Positions 11,901-27,654 of a stretch of DNA of 64,000 nucleotides are shown here, in pieces (position 1 is the first letter of the stretch; each line of letters opens with the position of its first letter). The notes beneath the pieces are model-generated. The model saw nothing but the letters and a program-made list of their open reading frames with translations. It made no database searches and was not told the DNA's origin. The DNA comes from Rostratula benghalensis (taxonomy: Eukaryota > Chordata > Aves > Charadriiformes > Rostratulidae): NCBI GenBank assembly GCA_013399305.1, contig VXAI01000039.1:1915875-1979874 (forward strand). Reading direction: 5' to 3'. Both the position numbers and the translations under genes were made by a program.

Positions 11901-14900
11901 AATTGCTTGAACAGCTCTCTGATCCCTGAAGGTATTTACTGAGTCAGAGGGAGAGATTTATAATTCTAACTTCAATAACTACACAGATTTACATCAACTG
12001 AGGAGCCTCTGTGTGCTTTCTAGTCTTATCTGCTTGACAACTTGTCCATCTTCTCATGTGACTTCACTGTTTTCTGTTCTTAGGCTCTAGTCTTCTGCAC
12101 ATTAGTGGATGTCATGGTAACTGAGGAGCAACCACATGCAGCAGGTTAGCAAAAAACCCAGAACTGCTGAAGGTTAAGAAATAACTGGAAGGAATATTTC
12201 AGTAATATAAAAACAAGAAAGACACTTTAAACTGATCTTCCTGGGTTGGTTTGTTGGGTTTTTTCATGTGAAGTAACACAGTAGCAGTAAATGAATAGCA
12301 CAGATAGAATGTCCAACAGCAATGTGATGATTCAGTTAAACATGTTGGCAAGCAACAGCCTATGGGTTCAAATTTGGACAACTTCTTCTGCCTGTGTAGG
12401 AAGGAGGCTGGAGGCAGCAAACTCTGAAACTGTTTAGGTTCATGTTTTGGCAGGTATCTGTGGCCAGGGAAGCAAAGATGAAACTCGCCTTTGCACAGCT
12501 GGGAATCAGATAAAAACCCTTCACACCCCTTATTCCCCACAGGCATGTAAGAAGTACAGTGGGAGCTTGCTGTGGTGTGGGCTTGCGAGAAGGAGCTGCA
12601 GGGTGGAATGTGCCAGAGTATGACCCACCAAGTTGTTGGGGGGCAGCTTGGCAATGGGTGGAGCCTCAGCAAAGAGGGGCACTGTGAACTTTAATTGAGA
12701 ATGATGTATGCTGAGGGATCACAAGTCTGACAAATGTTGATTAAAAAAAAAAAAAAATCTGGTTCACAATATAAACCCTCTTAGTCAACTGACTTCTAGA
12801 TAATCTAAAGATAAGTGGAAGGCAAGGAGTGTTCTTGGCCTATAACTCCCAGATTTTGGACCTTCAGCTGTGCTAATATCCTCCATCCATACCTGTGTCC
12901 CCTCAAAATTAAGCTCTTCTTGAAATGCATTGAAGACTGTGCACAGGAGGCATCTTCATAACTGCAGGACCTTAGGGATGCTAGAAATTCTTGTAACCAT
13001 TTTTTAGCCAACAAATGTCTCTACTTTAGCAAACTGCTGATGGTGGTCCAGAGGTACCACGTCACAGAGGAAAAGTGAGATTTTTTCAAAAGAATTCTTA
13101 GAATAACAAATACATCCTGCTCCTAGGTTAGTTATCCTTTTTATTAGAAATGTTTTTTACTTTTGCTTTGTATTTGCCTAGCCTCAGCTTTCATCCATTG
13201 AATCTGTTAATATAGGCTATTGATTCAAGAACTCTCTATGGTAAATATCTCCCAGTGTAGAGACACATAAAATGCTACAATTTCAACTGGAATGTGTCAC
13301 ATAGCAAAATAATACCTGAAACATAGTATTATTTTTATGTATAAATCATTCTTCACCGAGACAGACTTGTACTTGGAGAATTACAGGCTTTGCATAAGGC
13401 ATCTGTCCAGAAACATCCTCTAATGACACCCAAGCAAAGCACTTTAGAGCTGTAGGCACATCCATTGCTGAAAGAACATTTACAGGAGTAAGGAGATTGA
13501 AGAGGTTCTCACAGGTGCTGTAATAAGCCCTTTTTTCTTTCTCTGTTGGTCACTTTCAGGCTGGACAATTTGAAATCACTGTGGTGTTCTGGTTTTCTTT
13601 CACAATAAAATTAGTAGCTGCTTTGCTTGCTTTATATCAGTCCCTAAAAACTACATCTGTCTATCTAGAGGAAGTTATCACAATGTGTAGATGTCATCTA
13701 ATTTCAGTGCCTTTTTTTTTTTTTTTTTTTTTTGAATAAGAATGTAATGAGACAGCAGTTGGATTCTTTGGCTCTTGCTCTTCCCCTGTCTATTCTTCTG
13801 GACTGTTACACCAGGTTCTTTCTTGCACACTTTCTTTTGAATGTGTATACAGTCAATGTTGGCTTTCCACCCCTCATCATCCCAGTATTTTCCTTGGGTT
13901 AGCAGTCTTCAACAGTACAAGTGGACACATTTGCCTCTATCTAAAGTACATTGGTTTAGACATGATCTTGGGATTGAGAACATAGATCTTTAACTGGGAA
14001 AAGAATAACAAGCCTGTGGGCTTTATCTCAAAACCAATGATGAATACAGGTCTAAACATGCTTGTGCAATCTGTGTACAAAAATCATCTTCTGCCCCCCT
14101 CCAGTGGCTCTGTTTTTTGGATGCTGCTAATGCTGTGAAGCTGGAATGCTCATGCTGCTGCTCTTAGCAGCCCTGCAAAGTGAAAATTCTGTCAGTAATT
14201 TGCAGCACTGACAGGTCAGGTGCTGAAGCAGTTGGGTCGGGTGAGAGGAGGGGTGTAGCTCTCCCCTGGAAGCTGCCCAGAAGGGCAGGGTGTTAGCTGG
14301 GGAACGACTGTGCCGCAGCTATGGAAGGGGAGCCAGCCTTGGGGAAGGGTGGGAGTGTAATGCCTCCACCACCTTTGCCTCTGAAAACGTAAAGAATTGA
14401 ATTTTCAGTTGCAGTATCCTTTGTATGGGTGGAATGAATGATAGCTTTAAGCCATATTTCTGCTTCTCCCCAGTTCAGACCTAGGAGGAGTAAAACCAGG
14501 CACCAGTATAACCTCGCACAGACTCAATCCTGCTCTCAGTTATCTCCTGCTGCTGGCAGAGATGACAGAAGCTCCCTGCAGCCGCCCTGTGCTGCTCCTG
14601 TGTGGAGAACTGGGGTGCAGAGGATAAGGGGAATTAAAACGGAGTAGCAGATTATTCCAGGAGGAACTCTGCATTACATTTATAAGGCAGTCAGGTTGGT
14701 GACCAAGGATGGAGATGCTTATGGGGTAATGGAGTAAATTTTATAAATGCAGTTGGATGGGATGATGAAAGCAATTAATTTATTTTATTATTTTTAATTT
14801 CAGCTTTATTCAAGTGTAAAACATTTGAATGCACAAATGCAAGAATATACAGACTGAAAGTACAAACAATACATGTGGGTTTTCATATTAATTTGAAAGA

Positions 14901-17900
14901 GGTTAAAGGCTTATTGCTGGAAGAATCACTGAGGGAAGCGATTTTTTTTTTTTTTAAGAGAAAGGATGCAGGCTGTGTCTGTCTAGGATCAAGGATTGTG
15001 TTACAAAGGCAGATAGAAAAACACCAGGAAAATAAGGCACGGGATTGCATGCAAGAAAACAGCAAACAAAACCATAAATTTGGGGTCCAAGGTAAGAAAA
15101 GGGTAATGAGTTGGTGAGCTACTGGGCATAAAAAGCCTATGTGCGTGGATGTGGTCAAAATTCTGAAAAGGATTTCCAGAAGAGAGGAAAAAAAATCATT
15201 AAGTTTTTATATTTGGCATTTTGAATAGACTTGGAGGAGGAAAAAAGACATAGATACTGGGTAGATGAAAGAGCTGATGGCTATAAAGTTACAGATTGCT
15301 TTGATTTGGTTCCCCAGTGTAATGTGGGAAAAACCCTAATAATAAAACTGTGGATGTCCAACAGATGTGTCTCCTGTGTGGACGATCTCCCCGCTGCTCC
15401 ATGCCTTCAAGATGCTTCATGAGTAGGGGGGCAGATGAACAGAGATGGGATGCCATGAGCTGGGCAGGGTACTTGTCAAGGTTTGCTTGCCTGGTGATAT
15501 TTGCTGCAGGGATGGAGCCTGAGGAGGTGAGAGGGACTGACTTTGGTGTGGAGACACTCGCCAAGAGCCCCCAAACTGCTGAGCCCTTGGAGTGGTCCTG
15601 CTTGGGTATGAGGAGGGGACAAGGGGGCTGCTGGCAGGCACTCCTGCTTCCTGTACGGATGTTGCTTTGGGAAACAACATGACTCCAGAGCTGGCATAAC
15701 TGAAGCGTCAAGTGTTATTGGTTTTAAACCACAGTTTGGGCTGGTTGATTTTTTGGCCGATGTTTCCCAGAACTACACATGTTTAGTCAACTTTCCCAGT
15801 TGATAGTTAATGACATGGGGATGGGAGGGAAGTGAATCACTGAGACTACAGGAAAATGTATTTAAAGGAGAACAATAATGCCTTATATAAACAATTTGTT
15901 GTTCTGTCACTTAATAGTTCATCAGCCATAAAGCAGCCGCTTGGGATCTCTGTAGACTGAGAGCAATGGCCTGTCTATACTTAAGTTATTTCAGGATTAA
16001 AAAGGGCTTCATGATACTTGTGTGAGAGTCATAGAAAGAGTCCTATAGAGATGAACGGCAGCTGGACTGAGGCCAAAACCATCACATGCCTCTTTGTAGT
16101 AGTTGCATACACAGAGGATGAGTACATCACTTCCCTCTCTCTTCTTCTCCTGTGTAAGTTTTTTCTTGTCATAGATAATTATAAATCAAAAATAATGAAC
16201 TTCCCCCTTAATACATTTGAATCTTTGGCATGAAGTGATGTAAACAAGTTCTGAGGTCTACTGTGCAGAAGCATTAACCCTAATTATTAAAAAAAATGTA
16301 TAAAATATGATCAAAAACTGAGGGATTAGTTTAGGGCTGGTGTTATTTTATATTAATATCTGTATAGTATTAGTAAATAGTCTCTTGTGACTAATCTTAT
16401 GTTCACAGAATAGATGTAATCTGTGCAAAATAAATAGAACAAAAAGGAGCCAGCTTACTGTGCTGCCTGCCTGGACCTACAAGTCCTCCCCCAGACCTCA
16501 GCTCTTCCCATGCTCCTGGAATGCACAAGGATAATACTTTGATTCATGTCTCCTTCTGGTTTTTGCTTTCATTTCAGCAATTTGGCTCAAGCAAGGTAAC
16601 ACAAGGATCTGTCCTTTAGACTAAGATCTTTTATGAGATGACTGGTTTTGTTTTTCTGACATTTTAGAAGTTTTCCTACAAGGCTGCTCATGATACTGAA
16701 AATTGCAAAGAATTATCTATGGTTAAATTAACTGTTAGCAGCATGTTTAATTATTTAAATTACAGTAAAGAAGTGTTTTTTGTTCATGTGTTTTTTCTAA
16801 AAATAAATCTTGCCTGTGAAGACAACTAATGCATGGCTATACAAGTCCTTGGTTTTCCTCTAGGGTTAATAGGCTTCTTATTTTGTATCAATTCTATTTC
16901 TCCTTGATTACCCCTTTTATCTGTGCAGTCTGAGAGTCGCTGCTCTAGAGACAGTGATGCGCTTTGCACGTATCCCCGTAGCACTCTCTTCCAAACACTG
17001 GATGAAGCAGCCTCAGAAATTTTCCGCTTTACTGTATCCACAAGCCCCGTTGTCCTCCTCCGCTGTTTGCGAATAAAGAGGTCTGGCAATACAGTGACTG
17101 AAAGAAGCCAGTCTTAGATCATCTTGCTCCTGAAAGTTGCTGTCTGGCTTCTTCTACATTAAATTTGTGCTCAAACACCATGCCACCTAGCAGATAAGAA
17201 GTATCTGTTGTCCCCAAGGAAAATGCTTACAATTATTCTGGGGCCAGGGAAATACTGTGTTTCTTTGATTTTTTTAAACTGCCCCTGTTTTTCTACAAAA
17301 TACCCTTCAGATTTATTTTAAAATCATGTAATACTTGGGAAAGTAAATGGTGCTGTTAAGGACTGTGATGTTGGCCCTGATTGTTTACTTGAGAGAAGTC
17401 CCGCTTAAGTTGGAGGAAGGTTGTCAAAATCCAGATTAAACTTAATTCTCAGTGTTTCAAGAAGAGTCTTCTTGTATCATTTGGATTGGTCTGCAGGACT
17501 AGTATCAAACAAGACTGAAAAGGTCTGGCTGAAGATCATACTGCTCTAGTGCTTCTCATACAGCTTCTTCCCGTGGAAGAAGCTTGGGCTGTGGGTGATG
17601 TTCCCTTGGGAGGAGTTTTCCTCTGGTTGTGGCACTGACCAGCACAGCTTCATGCCCTAGGGTGATCACCCTCACAGCTGATCCCACCAGCACAGTGAGC
17701 CATGTCACTGCCCCACAGCTCCAGTGTGCCCTCAGGGTGATGGGCAGATAACTGGGGCCAGTGGTGCTCACCAAAAAGTGCTGGGTACCCATTTGCTGGG
17801 GTGAGAGCAATTGCCTTGTAACCCAATCCAGGCTAAACTCTGGGGAGCAAGGCAGCCAAGCCAGTGTGGCCTGGGGGAATAGTATTTCCCCGTCCCTTCC

Positions 17901-20900
17901 CACTGCCACTGAGACCAACTGCCCCCAAACCCTGGGGTCCTTCTTTGGCTGCTTCTTTCAGTATGACTGAAAGTACAGTTCAATGGAGAGTATGCACTGC
18001 AGGAAAAAGCACTTCTGCAACTGCAGGTTAGGATTCCCTCCTTGGGGTGGCACTCAGAGTATCATTTCCAGCCAGAGCTGGCTGTGACTAAGGCAGAGCA
18101 AAGCATGGAAACACTTTGGTTCATTGAAATACCATGGGCAAATAAATATGTATTCAGGAAACCTAAACAAGGGCTTTTTTTATAGTATTATTCCATCCTG
18201 TGCACGATTCACTCATTTCTTACAGTTCACTGGACAATTCCCTGCAGTGAGTGCTGCTTGCTGTATTCTGCAAGAAAAATGTGAAGCAGGACAAGTGTGC
18301 AAGTACTTCAGTCCAGGAAGGGTGTATGGTTATTGTTAGTATCTACAGGCTGACTATAGTGTACTGAATAATAAAAGTTGCAGCTAATCCATGGTGAATG
18401 GTAACCTCAGAGGTCTGAGGCTGATAAATTATTGCTACCATTGTATCTACTACCTGAATGCATTTGCTAGAGACGTTGGAGGGACTGTAAATTTTTATGT
18501 ATTTTTTCCAGGTATTATTTGGACCTGTTGTAAAAGAAACAAATATTTTTCAACAAAAAACCCAAATAGCGTCCTTGAGAATAGAAAGCCAATAAAACTA
18601 AACTACTATATTTATTTTAAAAAAAAGGGGAGGGGGATGTGGGTGGGTGTGAATTTGCTAAAAGTCTCAAACATTAGCTTCTCTGGTGAACTGAAGTAAG
18701 AATAAATAAAGTTTGAGTTGATTGGAGGCAAGGCAGAAAGTTAATTGAACTAATGTTTCACTCCACTACTGGACTTCATGTTAGTATTCTATATGGAAAA
18801 CCACTTTTGTTTCAAAACTTCCTACAAATATGTTGAGAAGTCCCATTTCAGTATTTTTTAAATTGTTGTAGAAGTTTAAAACCACTGAAATGTCTATATT
18901 TAGAAGTGATTGGTTTTGAGAAAAATCATTGTTTTCATGAAAGAGCAGCTAGTAAAAAGATATCCTGATCTTCTTTATATTTTTTTAAATTAAAATTAGC
19001 TGAATGAGCGAGATGTATTTATGTTGCCTCCTATTTGAAAGTTATAGCACATCTAATCTCTTCTAAAAATGGGGAAAGAAGCCTTATTTTTGTGCCAAAA
19101 TCTTCTTAGCATGCATCAAATGGCTTCCTGTGTTGTTCACATGCCTAAATTAGCCATTTTTCTTTCTCCAGTTGCCAGAACCAAATTGTCAACTCTCAAG
19201 CTACAGCTATGCATGGCTGGTACAAAAATAACCATTGAAAATCTGCTAATAAAAAATGCAATAATATACAAATAAAAACCCGTAGGAGAGTGTGAATGGG
19301 ACTGTAATAATGTACCACTTAAATAATCCCCATCTTGCAAGTGTGTCGGTGTGATTGTGACTCTTGTACCAGCGCATTGCTGCTGCTCGGGGGTGGTGAG
19401 GTGCCGTTCGCTCCCAGAGCCGTGCTATCTTTATAACCTTTCTTCTTGTGAGTCTTATTTCAGGTACGCTATTAGCCTCTTGTTTTTGCAGAGAAAGATG
19501 CTTTCCCCATAGAGCCAACAATAACAACAGCCCTCATCCACGTAAAACACCCTGTGTTTATGACTGTTTACATGACTGTGTGAACCAAGTGACCCTGCTT
19601 TGTATCTTGAATTGCAGAGGAGGGTGATGCCGCTGACTTTCCCCTCCACGCACCCCTCTACAGTATCTACTTGGGTGCTAGGAGGGTTGTGTGGCAGCAT
19701 GAAAGCACTCCCAGCCCTCAGCATGTGGGATCTCACCCAAAATCAGGCCATGGAACTGATCCAGCATAAAACCTGACCTGGAGCAACCACATGCTTTTCA
19801 CCACGGAGTTAATGCTTGGGATTTGTCCTTTGTCCATCCCTCATCTCGTCTCCCTCTGCCAATTCAGCTGCCCCATGACACCTTCCAGCCTCCTCTTAGT
19901 GTATGATGGAGGAGCCCCTGCTCTGTGGGGCAGCACACACAGGGGCATGAGGTGTCAAAATAGATCCTCAGGCTCTGTAGTCAAGTCTGCTTTTGCACCT
20001 CCCTAGAGGATGCCCCACAATACAGATTTATTTTTGTTGTTGTTTTTAAGAATCTGTACTTGTACCAAAGACAAGTTTCTTGCTGATGTGATGTTTATGG
20101 GAGAACTAGCTTCTACCTGGTCATTGCTATGATGCTCTCTTATCAAGTTTGTTTGAACATTAAAAGCATAACACATTAACAAATAATCAAGACTGACTTG
20201 AGCTTTCTCAATATCCCAGGGCCATTCTTCGCTCTAAAGAAATAGTCTGTTGTGAACATGGGTGAAAGCAAGCTCTGCTTTATTAATATTTTCTAAATTT
20301 CTAATTTTTTAAAATCTTGTCTTTCTTTTTTCTTTCCTTTTTCCTTCTATCCACTGAAAATTATTTTAGCAGCTTTATCAGTTTGGAGACCCTCATTTTG
20401 GCACTTAACTGGGATAACCTGAGAAGTGATCTACCATTAAAAAAGAAAAGGCTACAGTCACCCAAAGAGAAACCGAGGGCTCTTCACCATTTTCACTGGA
20501 ACCCCAATGGGACTATTGCTAAAGACAATTTTGAATAGCCAAACAAAAATATGATGAAATATAAAGCATCTTATTTTTGCTTAGGTAAAATTAATTTCAA
20601 AGCACTTCAGTAATTTGGAAATTTAGGCTTTGTTGTCTGAATTTTAGCTAGCTGATGAGAGTAACATATCATATCTACCTTTGTACATCTTTTATGGCTT
20701 GAGTGAACTTGCCATCAACAACAAATAATTAGCACTCATTGACTTGAATGGATTAGCAGGACTGGGAGAAAGAGGACCTGTAGACACTAAAACCTGCTAT
20801 AAACCTTTATTAAAAAAGATTCTTTAAAATCTTATATACATATGAGCAACGTTATGACTTTGAAATTCTTGATGTACAAAATAATTTGAAACAACTGTGT

Positions 20901-23900
20901 ATTTGATAAAACAAATGCACATACAGCAGTTTCATATACAGAAAGTAAACGAAAGTTGCAGGTTTTTTGTAGCCCTCCATCAGACTTAGCATTGCAATAA
21001 AAAATATTTTTTTTATCTCATAGATCAACAGCTACCTATGGATCTATGACTTACAACTACCTAGAAACTAAACCCAACATCCTTTTTGCTGAGGTTAATG
21101 TAAGGGTTATGTGTTTGACGAGTGCATGACTATTAAGGTATTAATCAACTGCTGATAATGACAGTAACTTTACGTTTGTAAATTTACGGAGGGGTTATTT
21201 CTATTCTGTTGAAAAATTCTGCTACAATACTGATTTTTTTAGTATGTGTAGAAGAGACACTGATTGTTAATTACCCTTTTTCTTATGCTTATATTTCTCA
21301 AACCATCCCTCCTTTGGCTTTCTTGTCTTTTGTAGGACAAAAAGGGCTCACACCATACATGAGATGCCAAATTTTCTTGAGCCGTGCTAGATAACTACTA
21401 AAATGCTGGAGGAAAATGGAAGAAGTAACAGCTCCTTAGGGATCATCACATTTGCTAAACATTTTAGGGTAATACATAGTGCATGTGACTTTGTAAATGT
21501 TTCTCATAGTTTCTACTGAGGGATAGTAACTTATCAGTTATCAGTTGGTGGTAGGTGTTGCAAAATGATGGTGAGATGCGCCAGCTCAGATCAGGCTGCT
21601 GCTGAGGGTACTGCAGCAGGGGTATAAATACTGTGTAGTGTATGGCAGTATTAAAATAATTTTTAAAATCTGCTAGCTTCTTACCTGCTGTCTGGTTGTC
21701 CTGCTCTTTGTTTCATGGGTGAGAGGATCTGTCTGTGGGCATCATTTAGGGAAATTCAAGGTGCATCAACAGAGGGTGTGAAGGTAGTACTCGTCAACTG
21801 GAATATTACAATGTTTTGGCTGTACTAATACAGGAGTAAAAAGGTTTAAATCCCCTGTAGTTCAATCCATCAACAAGATTAAAATATTGAGATAAACTCT
21901 GTTTAAAAGGAAATGGCTAGGCACTGATGACAAGTGTAGAACAAACAGGAGTGCAAGGGGCCCACAGGTAAGCAGGAGAGGGGAATCTTGACATGGGTGA
22001 GGGAGATGAGGAGCCAAGGCAGGGACCCAGCTGGAGCTGGTACCACACTGGAGCTGTGCCCACAGGCTGGGGCTCCACAGAAAGACTTGACTGCAACCAG
22101 AGCGAGTGGATGCTGGGCAGTGGCCATGGCAAATGCAGAAATCAATGTTTAAATGAAGAGCACAGAAAGAGACCAGAGGGGTGAAATGGGACAGTGCAGA
22201 GCAAGGGTGAGGTATTGGATGAATGAGTGATCCCCTCCATAGCTTAAGGCTAGCATTTTGTGTTGGGAGGAGAAGAATAACAATGATGTGAAAATATATA
22301 GAGAAAATAGAAATACTAAAAAATGTATTTGTCTAGTACTAAGGAAGTCTATTAGAAATACCCATAACTATACTGAAATTGAAATTATTTGACAGGAGAT
22401 CTTTTCCATATGGGGAGGATAAGATTTGATGAAATGCAATCTTTTTTCAATAGTTACTCAGCAACTATAAGACTTATACTTTTTAAAAAGCAGTATGTCC
22501 CGATAATCTATATCCAAAATTGACCAAAAGTAAGTGGCCAAACCATTTTTTTTTTTTATTTATTTCTCAATGCTTAGAACATTCCAGAAGAGGAAAAGAA
22601 ATTTCGTGGCATACCAAATCTTGGAAATGGTAAATGGCATGACCTGGATAATTATAGAGTTCTCACCTAGACATTAGTTCTGGGCAAAATTGATTTTAAA
22701 GCTTGATATAGAAACTGATTAATCATGAACTCTGGAATAAAAATTAATTCTTACTAATATGAGTTTACAGAAGATGCATTCCCTTAAGCTAAACTTAATT
22801 TTTTTTTTTTTTTAATTTCAATGAAACTAAATCTCGGTGAGAAAATGTACAGCATTTTATCTAACAAAAGGACCAACTGGTATTAACATTAATCCCAAAC
22901 AAACAACAAAAGACATGCATGACGTAGCCTCTTCTGAAATGCTGTAGCAGACTGAGTTACTGCATTACGCTGTTGTGGCTGCTGTGCATTGCTAGGACAG
23001 GGTGAAGGATCAGCAGCGTGTCAGAACTGACTTATGCTATATACTGCCATCTTTGGGGGCATTGGGGGAATTTCAAAAGGAAAAGAAAAACAAAAGGTGA
23101 TAAAATAAAACGTTAAAAAAGGCAAAGCTTCCAGTTCTTCTTTGTCCTAGCTGTACTTCTGCTCTCTTCATGGAGAAGTTGGTTGCTGCTGGATGTGAAG
23201 CTGCATGGCCTGAAGCAAGGAAGGGCAGGAGTCACCACTTGGACACCGGTGCTGCAAAATAATGGGTCACCAGGGGCTGCCTTCCAACCACACAGCTGGA
23301 AATGGTCTCAAAGTATGTATTTTTATCTTCCACTAATAAAGAAAACATTCTCTGCTTTGAGTATCTTCAGGTGACTGCTTTGCAAATTGTAGGAAGTCTG
23401 AACATAAAATCTTTTTTGGAAAAAGAGTTGCTAACAAGGGTGTTACCAGAAAATATTCACTTCCTTTTTTCAAAAATTTTCTATATCTTAGTCTTTCTCT
23501 CTTCCCCCTTGTGACTGCATTATTTCAAATCAACATTGTAGATAATGAGTTTACTGTGAGAAAATGGAGGAAATTTAGAAATTAAAAAAAAAAAAAATTG
23601 TGGAAGATTAACTTAAACTTTTTTTTAAAAGTTAAAAATCATCCAAGCAGGGAGAATTAATTTACCATTAGTCAATATTACATCCAATATTTGCAATAAA
23701 TTGTTTTGGAACAATGAAGGAATCTTTTACTCTTCAAGGAAATTACTAGTCAAGCCATATTCAGTAATGAATGAATACGGTTAGCTATAAACATATTTTT
23801 CTTTCATATTTTGACACATCCTCGATTACTTACAAAGCTGAACCCTCCTTGGTATCTGTCAGCTGTTAGTGACACTTCAAGTGTTGGTTTGCTCTCTTTA

Positions 23901-26900
23901 ACCAAGCTGCGCCTGCCAAGATATTACTGAAATATTTGCAGGCAAACCAAAACTGATCACATTAAACATGCATTGAGGGGGAAGAAATTATACATTTAAA
24001 AAGAACATGAGGATGGGTAAGATAAAAATTTAAATAGGGCAGGGGAATCTTTGCAGAGACAAGGATCCACTTTCATGTGCGTGTTACATATTTAAACTAC
24101 ATCCATAACAGACATGCCACTTAAAAATCAATGGACGCAATTACAATATTTATATTCCCACCCTGAGGTATCTCAGGAGTCTGATTTTTTTTCCAGTGTA
24201 ATTAGAGGTGACCAGGCACACTTAGAAGTCAATGCCTTTCAGATATTCCAAAGTCAATATTTAAAAACAGAAGAAGCAGAAATCTTATTGCATCTGAAAA
24301 CATTGACCAAGTAGTTTTGCATAGCACATATGCATTTAAATGGTTGTTCAGTGTGAGTACTGAATTGTTCAGTTTTTCAACCTTTCTTATTTTTTAAAAA
24401 GAAATATTTTCAAGTTGAATATTCCTGAAGTAGGTATTTGTTAGAGAACAGCACCCAGCAGGGTGGAGGGTTAAATAGTGATAACTAGCTGAGGGCACTA
24501 ACCTGTGGAGATAACAATTTCAAAATAATACTTTTTTTTTCACTTCTACAGTGCCTTTAATTGAAAAGGAAAAAGCACGCTACAAAGACCATGCCATTGT
24601 CGAGCTGCAGTATCTTCTGCTGTATCCTCTGAGCGGCTTTTCAGCTGCTCTGTCTGTCCCCAAAGCTGGTCTGTCAGTCTTAGCTTGGTACCTCCCCAGA
24701 AGAAGTCCTGTGCAAATCGGTGCACTGTGTTACCAAAAAGCAAATTGAAAAACATTGTATAGGTGTGACATTGCATCGGCATGAGCTTCACATCCCACAA
24801 ACCAGGGTAGTCCAGAACTATGGATGCTGTTTAAATTTTTTAAAAAAGCACAGAAAATGCAAAGAAACCCGCCGAGCTTGGGACAGAAGTGGTTCTGCAT
24901 GATACAGAACTGAAGAGCTAGACAGAAAAATTGCCCATTTTGAGAACTTTTTTTTTTTTTTTTTTTTGGGGTGGGGGGCAGGCTTCTCTTGTTTTGTGAT
25001 TAATCTCATTGCAGAAGGAATTTAAATCAGCCCCTATTCTTACTATAGTGCTTTTCCTTTTTTTTCTTTCCTTTTCTTCCTCTTGGCGATGTTTCCTTTC
25101 TGAAGACTATGTAGCAGGATGCAACCAAATTTTTTGCTTCTTTGGCCTTTTCAGATGAATTGTATTTAAATCCAGTTCACCCAGTATCTGGAGGGGGGTT
25201 GAGGGGATCGTTAGCTTGTGTGCTGCTTCCCTTTAAGCAGTTCTTTGCTGTTCTGACTTCATGATTCACCATCACTGCATATACATGCAAAAGAAAAAAA
25301 CACACCAGTGTCACGCTGTTGGGTTAGTTGTCTCAGCAGGAAATAATACGCAAGAGTATCTCTGGAGTCCACGAAGAGGTGTTGTCAGAAAACAAATGTG
25401 TCAGCCATGCAACGCCTGAAACAACCCCATCTGTGGTGCTAGATGCTGGCACAAAAGGGCTGGTCGGATTTTTTTGCTGGTTAGTGGTTACCCAGCGCAT
25501 CCCTTCTCCTGCTCCCAGGCCAGGACTGAGCAATCAAACTGTCCTCTTTCCACAGGGGAGGATAATTTTTTACAGATGGAATTTTTGTATTAAATCTGGC
25601 TTCATAACAGGTGAATTTTCTTTGTCCTGCTGGTTTCTGCCTAGCACTTTGGTGCTTGGTTTGTGCCAACATTAAAAATGCCACATTTTTAATCAACTGT
25701 TTAGACTTCAGTCAGTATTAACAGCAGGGCTTTAAACCACCTCTGAAGTTGAAAGGGCTACTCATAATCTTAATATTTTGCATTTTTTAAAGTATCTTGC
25801 CAAACTGAAGCACAGCCTGGGGAAGGAGTATTTCTTTCTGTGCTAACTCCCTTCCCAGAACACCTCACCGTAAGAAAGTCACCCCTTTTCAGACAGAAAG
25901 ACTAGGAGGGTGCCCAGCAGCGCCCAAGGAAAACCAAACCCACTTGGGAGGTGACCCACTTGGGAGGTGTGAAAAAGCAGGGGTAGGATTACTTCATGGC
26001 ACTTGGCAGCCTGCAAAGACTCACACCGACAGGCTGGGCTTCTGTTTTGCTGGTGGAATAGAGGTCCTCAGAGGAGAGCTTGGTCTTGCACCCCCTTGTG
26101 CTCCACAGGAGCATCAGCCTTCACATGCCCATGCCCTCCTGCAGGGGAAGCTCAGCCCCAGAGAGGCTGAGGCTGGGGAGACTTTGGGGTTCTCTGCTCA
26201 GGCACAATCAGGGGTTTAGCACTAAGTTTCAAAGGCAAGACATTTTATTTTAAATACATATATTAAATAAAAAAATGTATATGCACATATATATTTTTAA
26301 CTTGGCTTACGCACAAGACAGATGACCTCCACCTAAAACGGAGCCCAGGCTGTCGTATTTCGTCTCTTGTGCACAAATCTGCAGCCTCAATGCTCATGAG
26401 TACAAATTTTTGCCATAATAATAGCTTGTTTCATTCTACTTCATCGTCTTTCATTTTTCTTGCCTAAAAGAGCTGCTGAAAGCATCTATTTATCTGTACA
26501 TAGTTCTCTCTCTGACATTATTTGTTCAGCTAAGAGTCTGGTCAGGAAGGCAGCAGATCTCGGCCTGATAAGGTTCAGTTGCAGAAGTAAACAGGAATCA
26601 ATTATTTTTGTTTACCAGGAAATCCCACCCCCTCAGATACCTTTTCACTTTGAGATGAAATTTGAAAAAGTAGTTTTGAGTGAAGGGAAACACTTCACTT
26701 AAAAATATTTCCCCACCACAGAGTTCTGTTCTTTTAATCTTTTAAAAATTTTATATTAAATAGTCACTTACTCTGAAAAGTAGTTTTGGAACAACTTTCA
26801 TTCTGAAAATGTCAAAATGTCATTATTGAAACATTTAGTTTGAGATGTTTTCAAAATTGTATTTTATCAAAATCAATTCATCATTCAAATCTGGATCTTG

Positions 26901-27654
26901 ATGAACTCCCCCCACCATCTTTATGAAGCAGGAAAACAACACTCCGCTAGCTGTGTTCACTGAGTCCTTGAGATGTTTTCCATATTGGAATGTCATCACC
27001 AAAATCTAAAAAAGGTATTACCATAATTTGAGAAGAAATTTGCCCATACAAAGCAGTCTTTCAGAATCCGAAATAGAACTTAACAATCCTGCACTTTGTA
27101 TTCAACTAATGTCCTCTGTCTGAGCAGCTCTGAACCTTTTAAGAGATAAATCCCTTCTTTTTATTTGCCTTTGTTTCCCTTCCTACAATGTAAAGGCATA
27201 AATTTCTCTACAGTGATGCTAAGATACCAGTCATGAGAAAATATGCTTAAATAATGTGTGTACCTTCACTTTGACTGCAGCATACTTAGCTGAACTGCCT
27301 TTTTGGGTCAAGGCTTAAGCCTCGCTATAGTGCTTTGAAGTGACAATATCTCTATTTTACAGGTAGGGAACTTGAGGTAGGGTGTAGCCCAAAGACACCT
27401 TTTGCCAGCCAGGAGCAAAAGCCCCCACCTTCTGATGGGGTTTATGCAAATCCAGTACAAAAGTGCTTTAGCAAGGAGCACATTTAAAGTATTGGCTCAA
27501 GCTGGTAGGTCATGATTTGTTTGTTTTTTTTTTTTTCCCAAAAATGAAATGTTTAAGATTAGGAAAGTAAACTTAATGCTCAGGGTGTCGCTATGCCTAA
27601 AAAGCCTTTTACAGTATGACTAACTTCTGCTGGTTTTAGCATATGGCTTAAGCA
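8961..27654. other. Long intergenic stretch, no gene seen
   Basis: I find no recognisable coding exon, tRNA or rRNA here. It is AT-rich with homopolymer runs: mixed T around 10379-10401, a run of 22 T at 13712-13733, T around 22799-22814, and 20 T followed by a G-rich patch at 24948-24978. The longest open frames (157 codons on the minus strand at 12199-12672; 140 at 15289-15711) show no family resemblance and overlap open frames in other phases. By position it is the intergenic space between the left-edge promoter and the 3' end of TMEM154. Confidence 0.55.
13712..13733. repeat. T22 homopolymer tract
   Basis: There are 22 consecutive T residues in intergenic DNA. It is low-complexity sequence with no attached transposon recognised. 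Confidence 0.9.

Noticed and set aside
12199..12672. 157-codon minus-strand frame
   Set aside because: No recognisable family, no splice or promoter context, AT-rich low-complexity ends; consistent with a chance frame.
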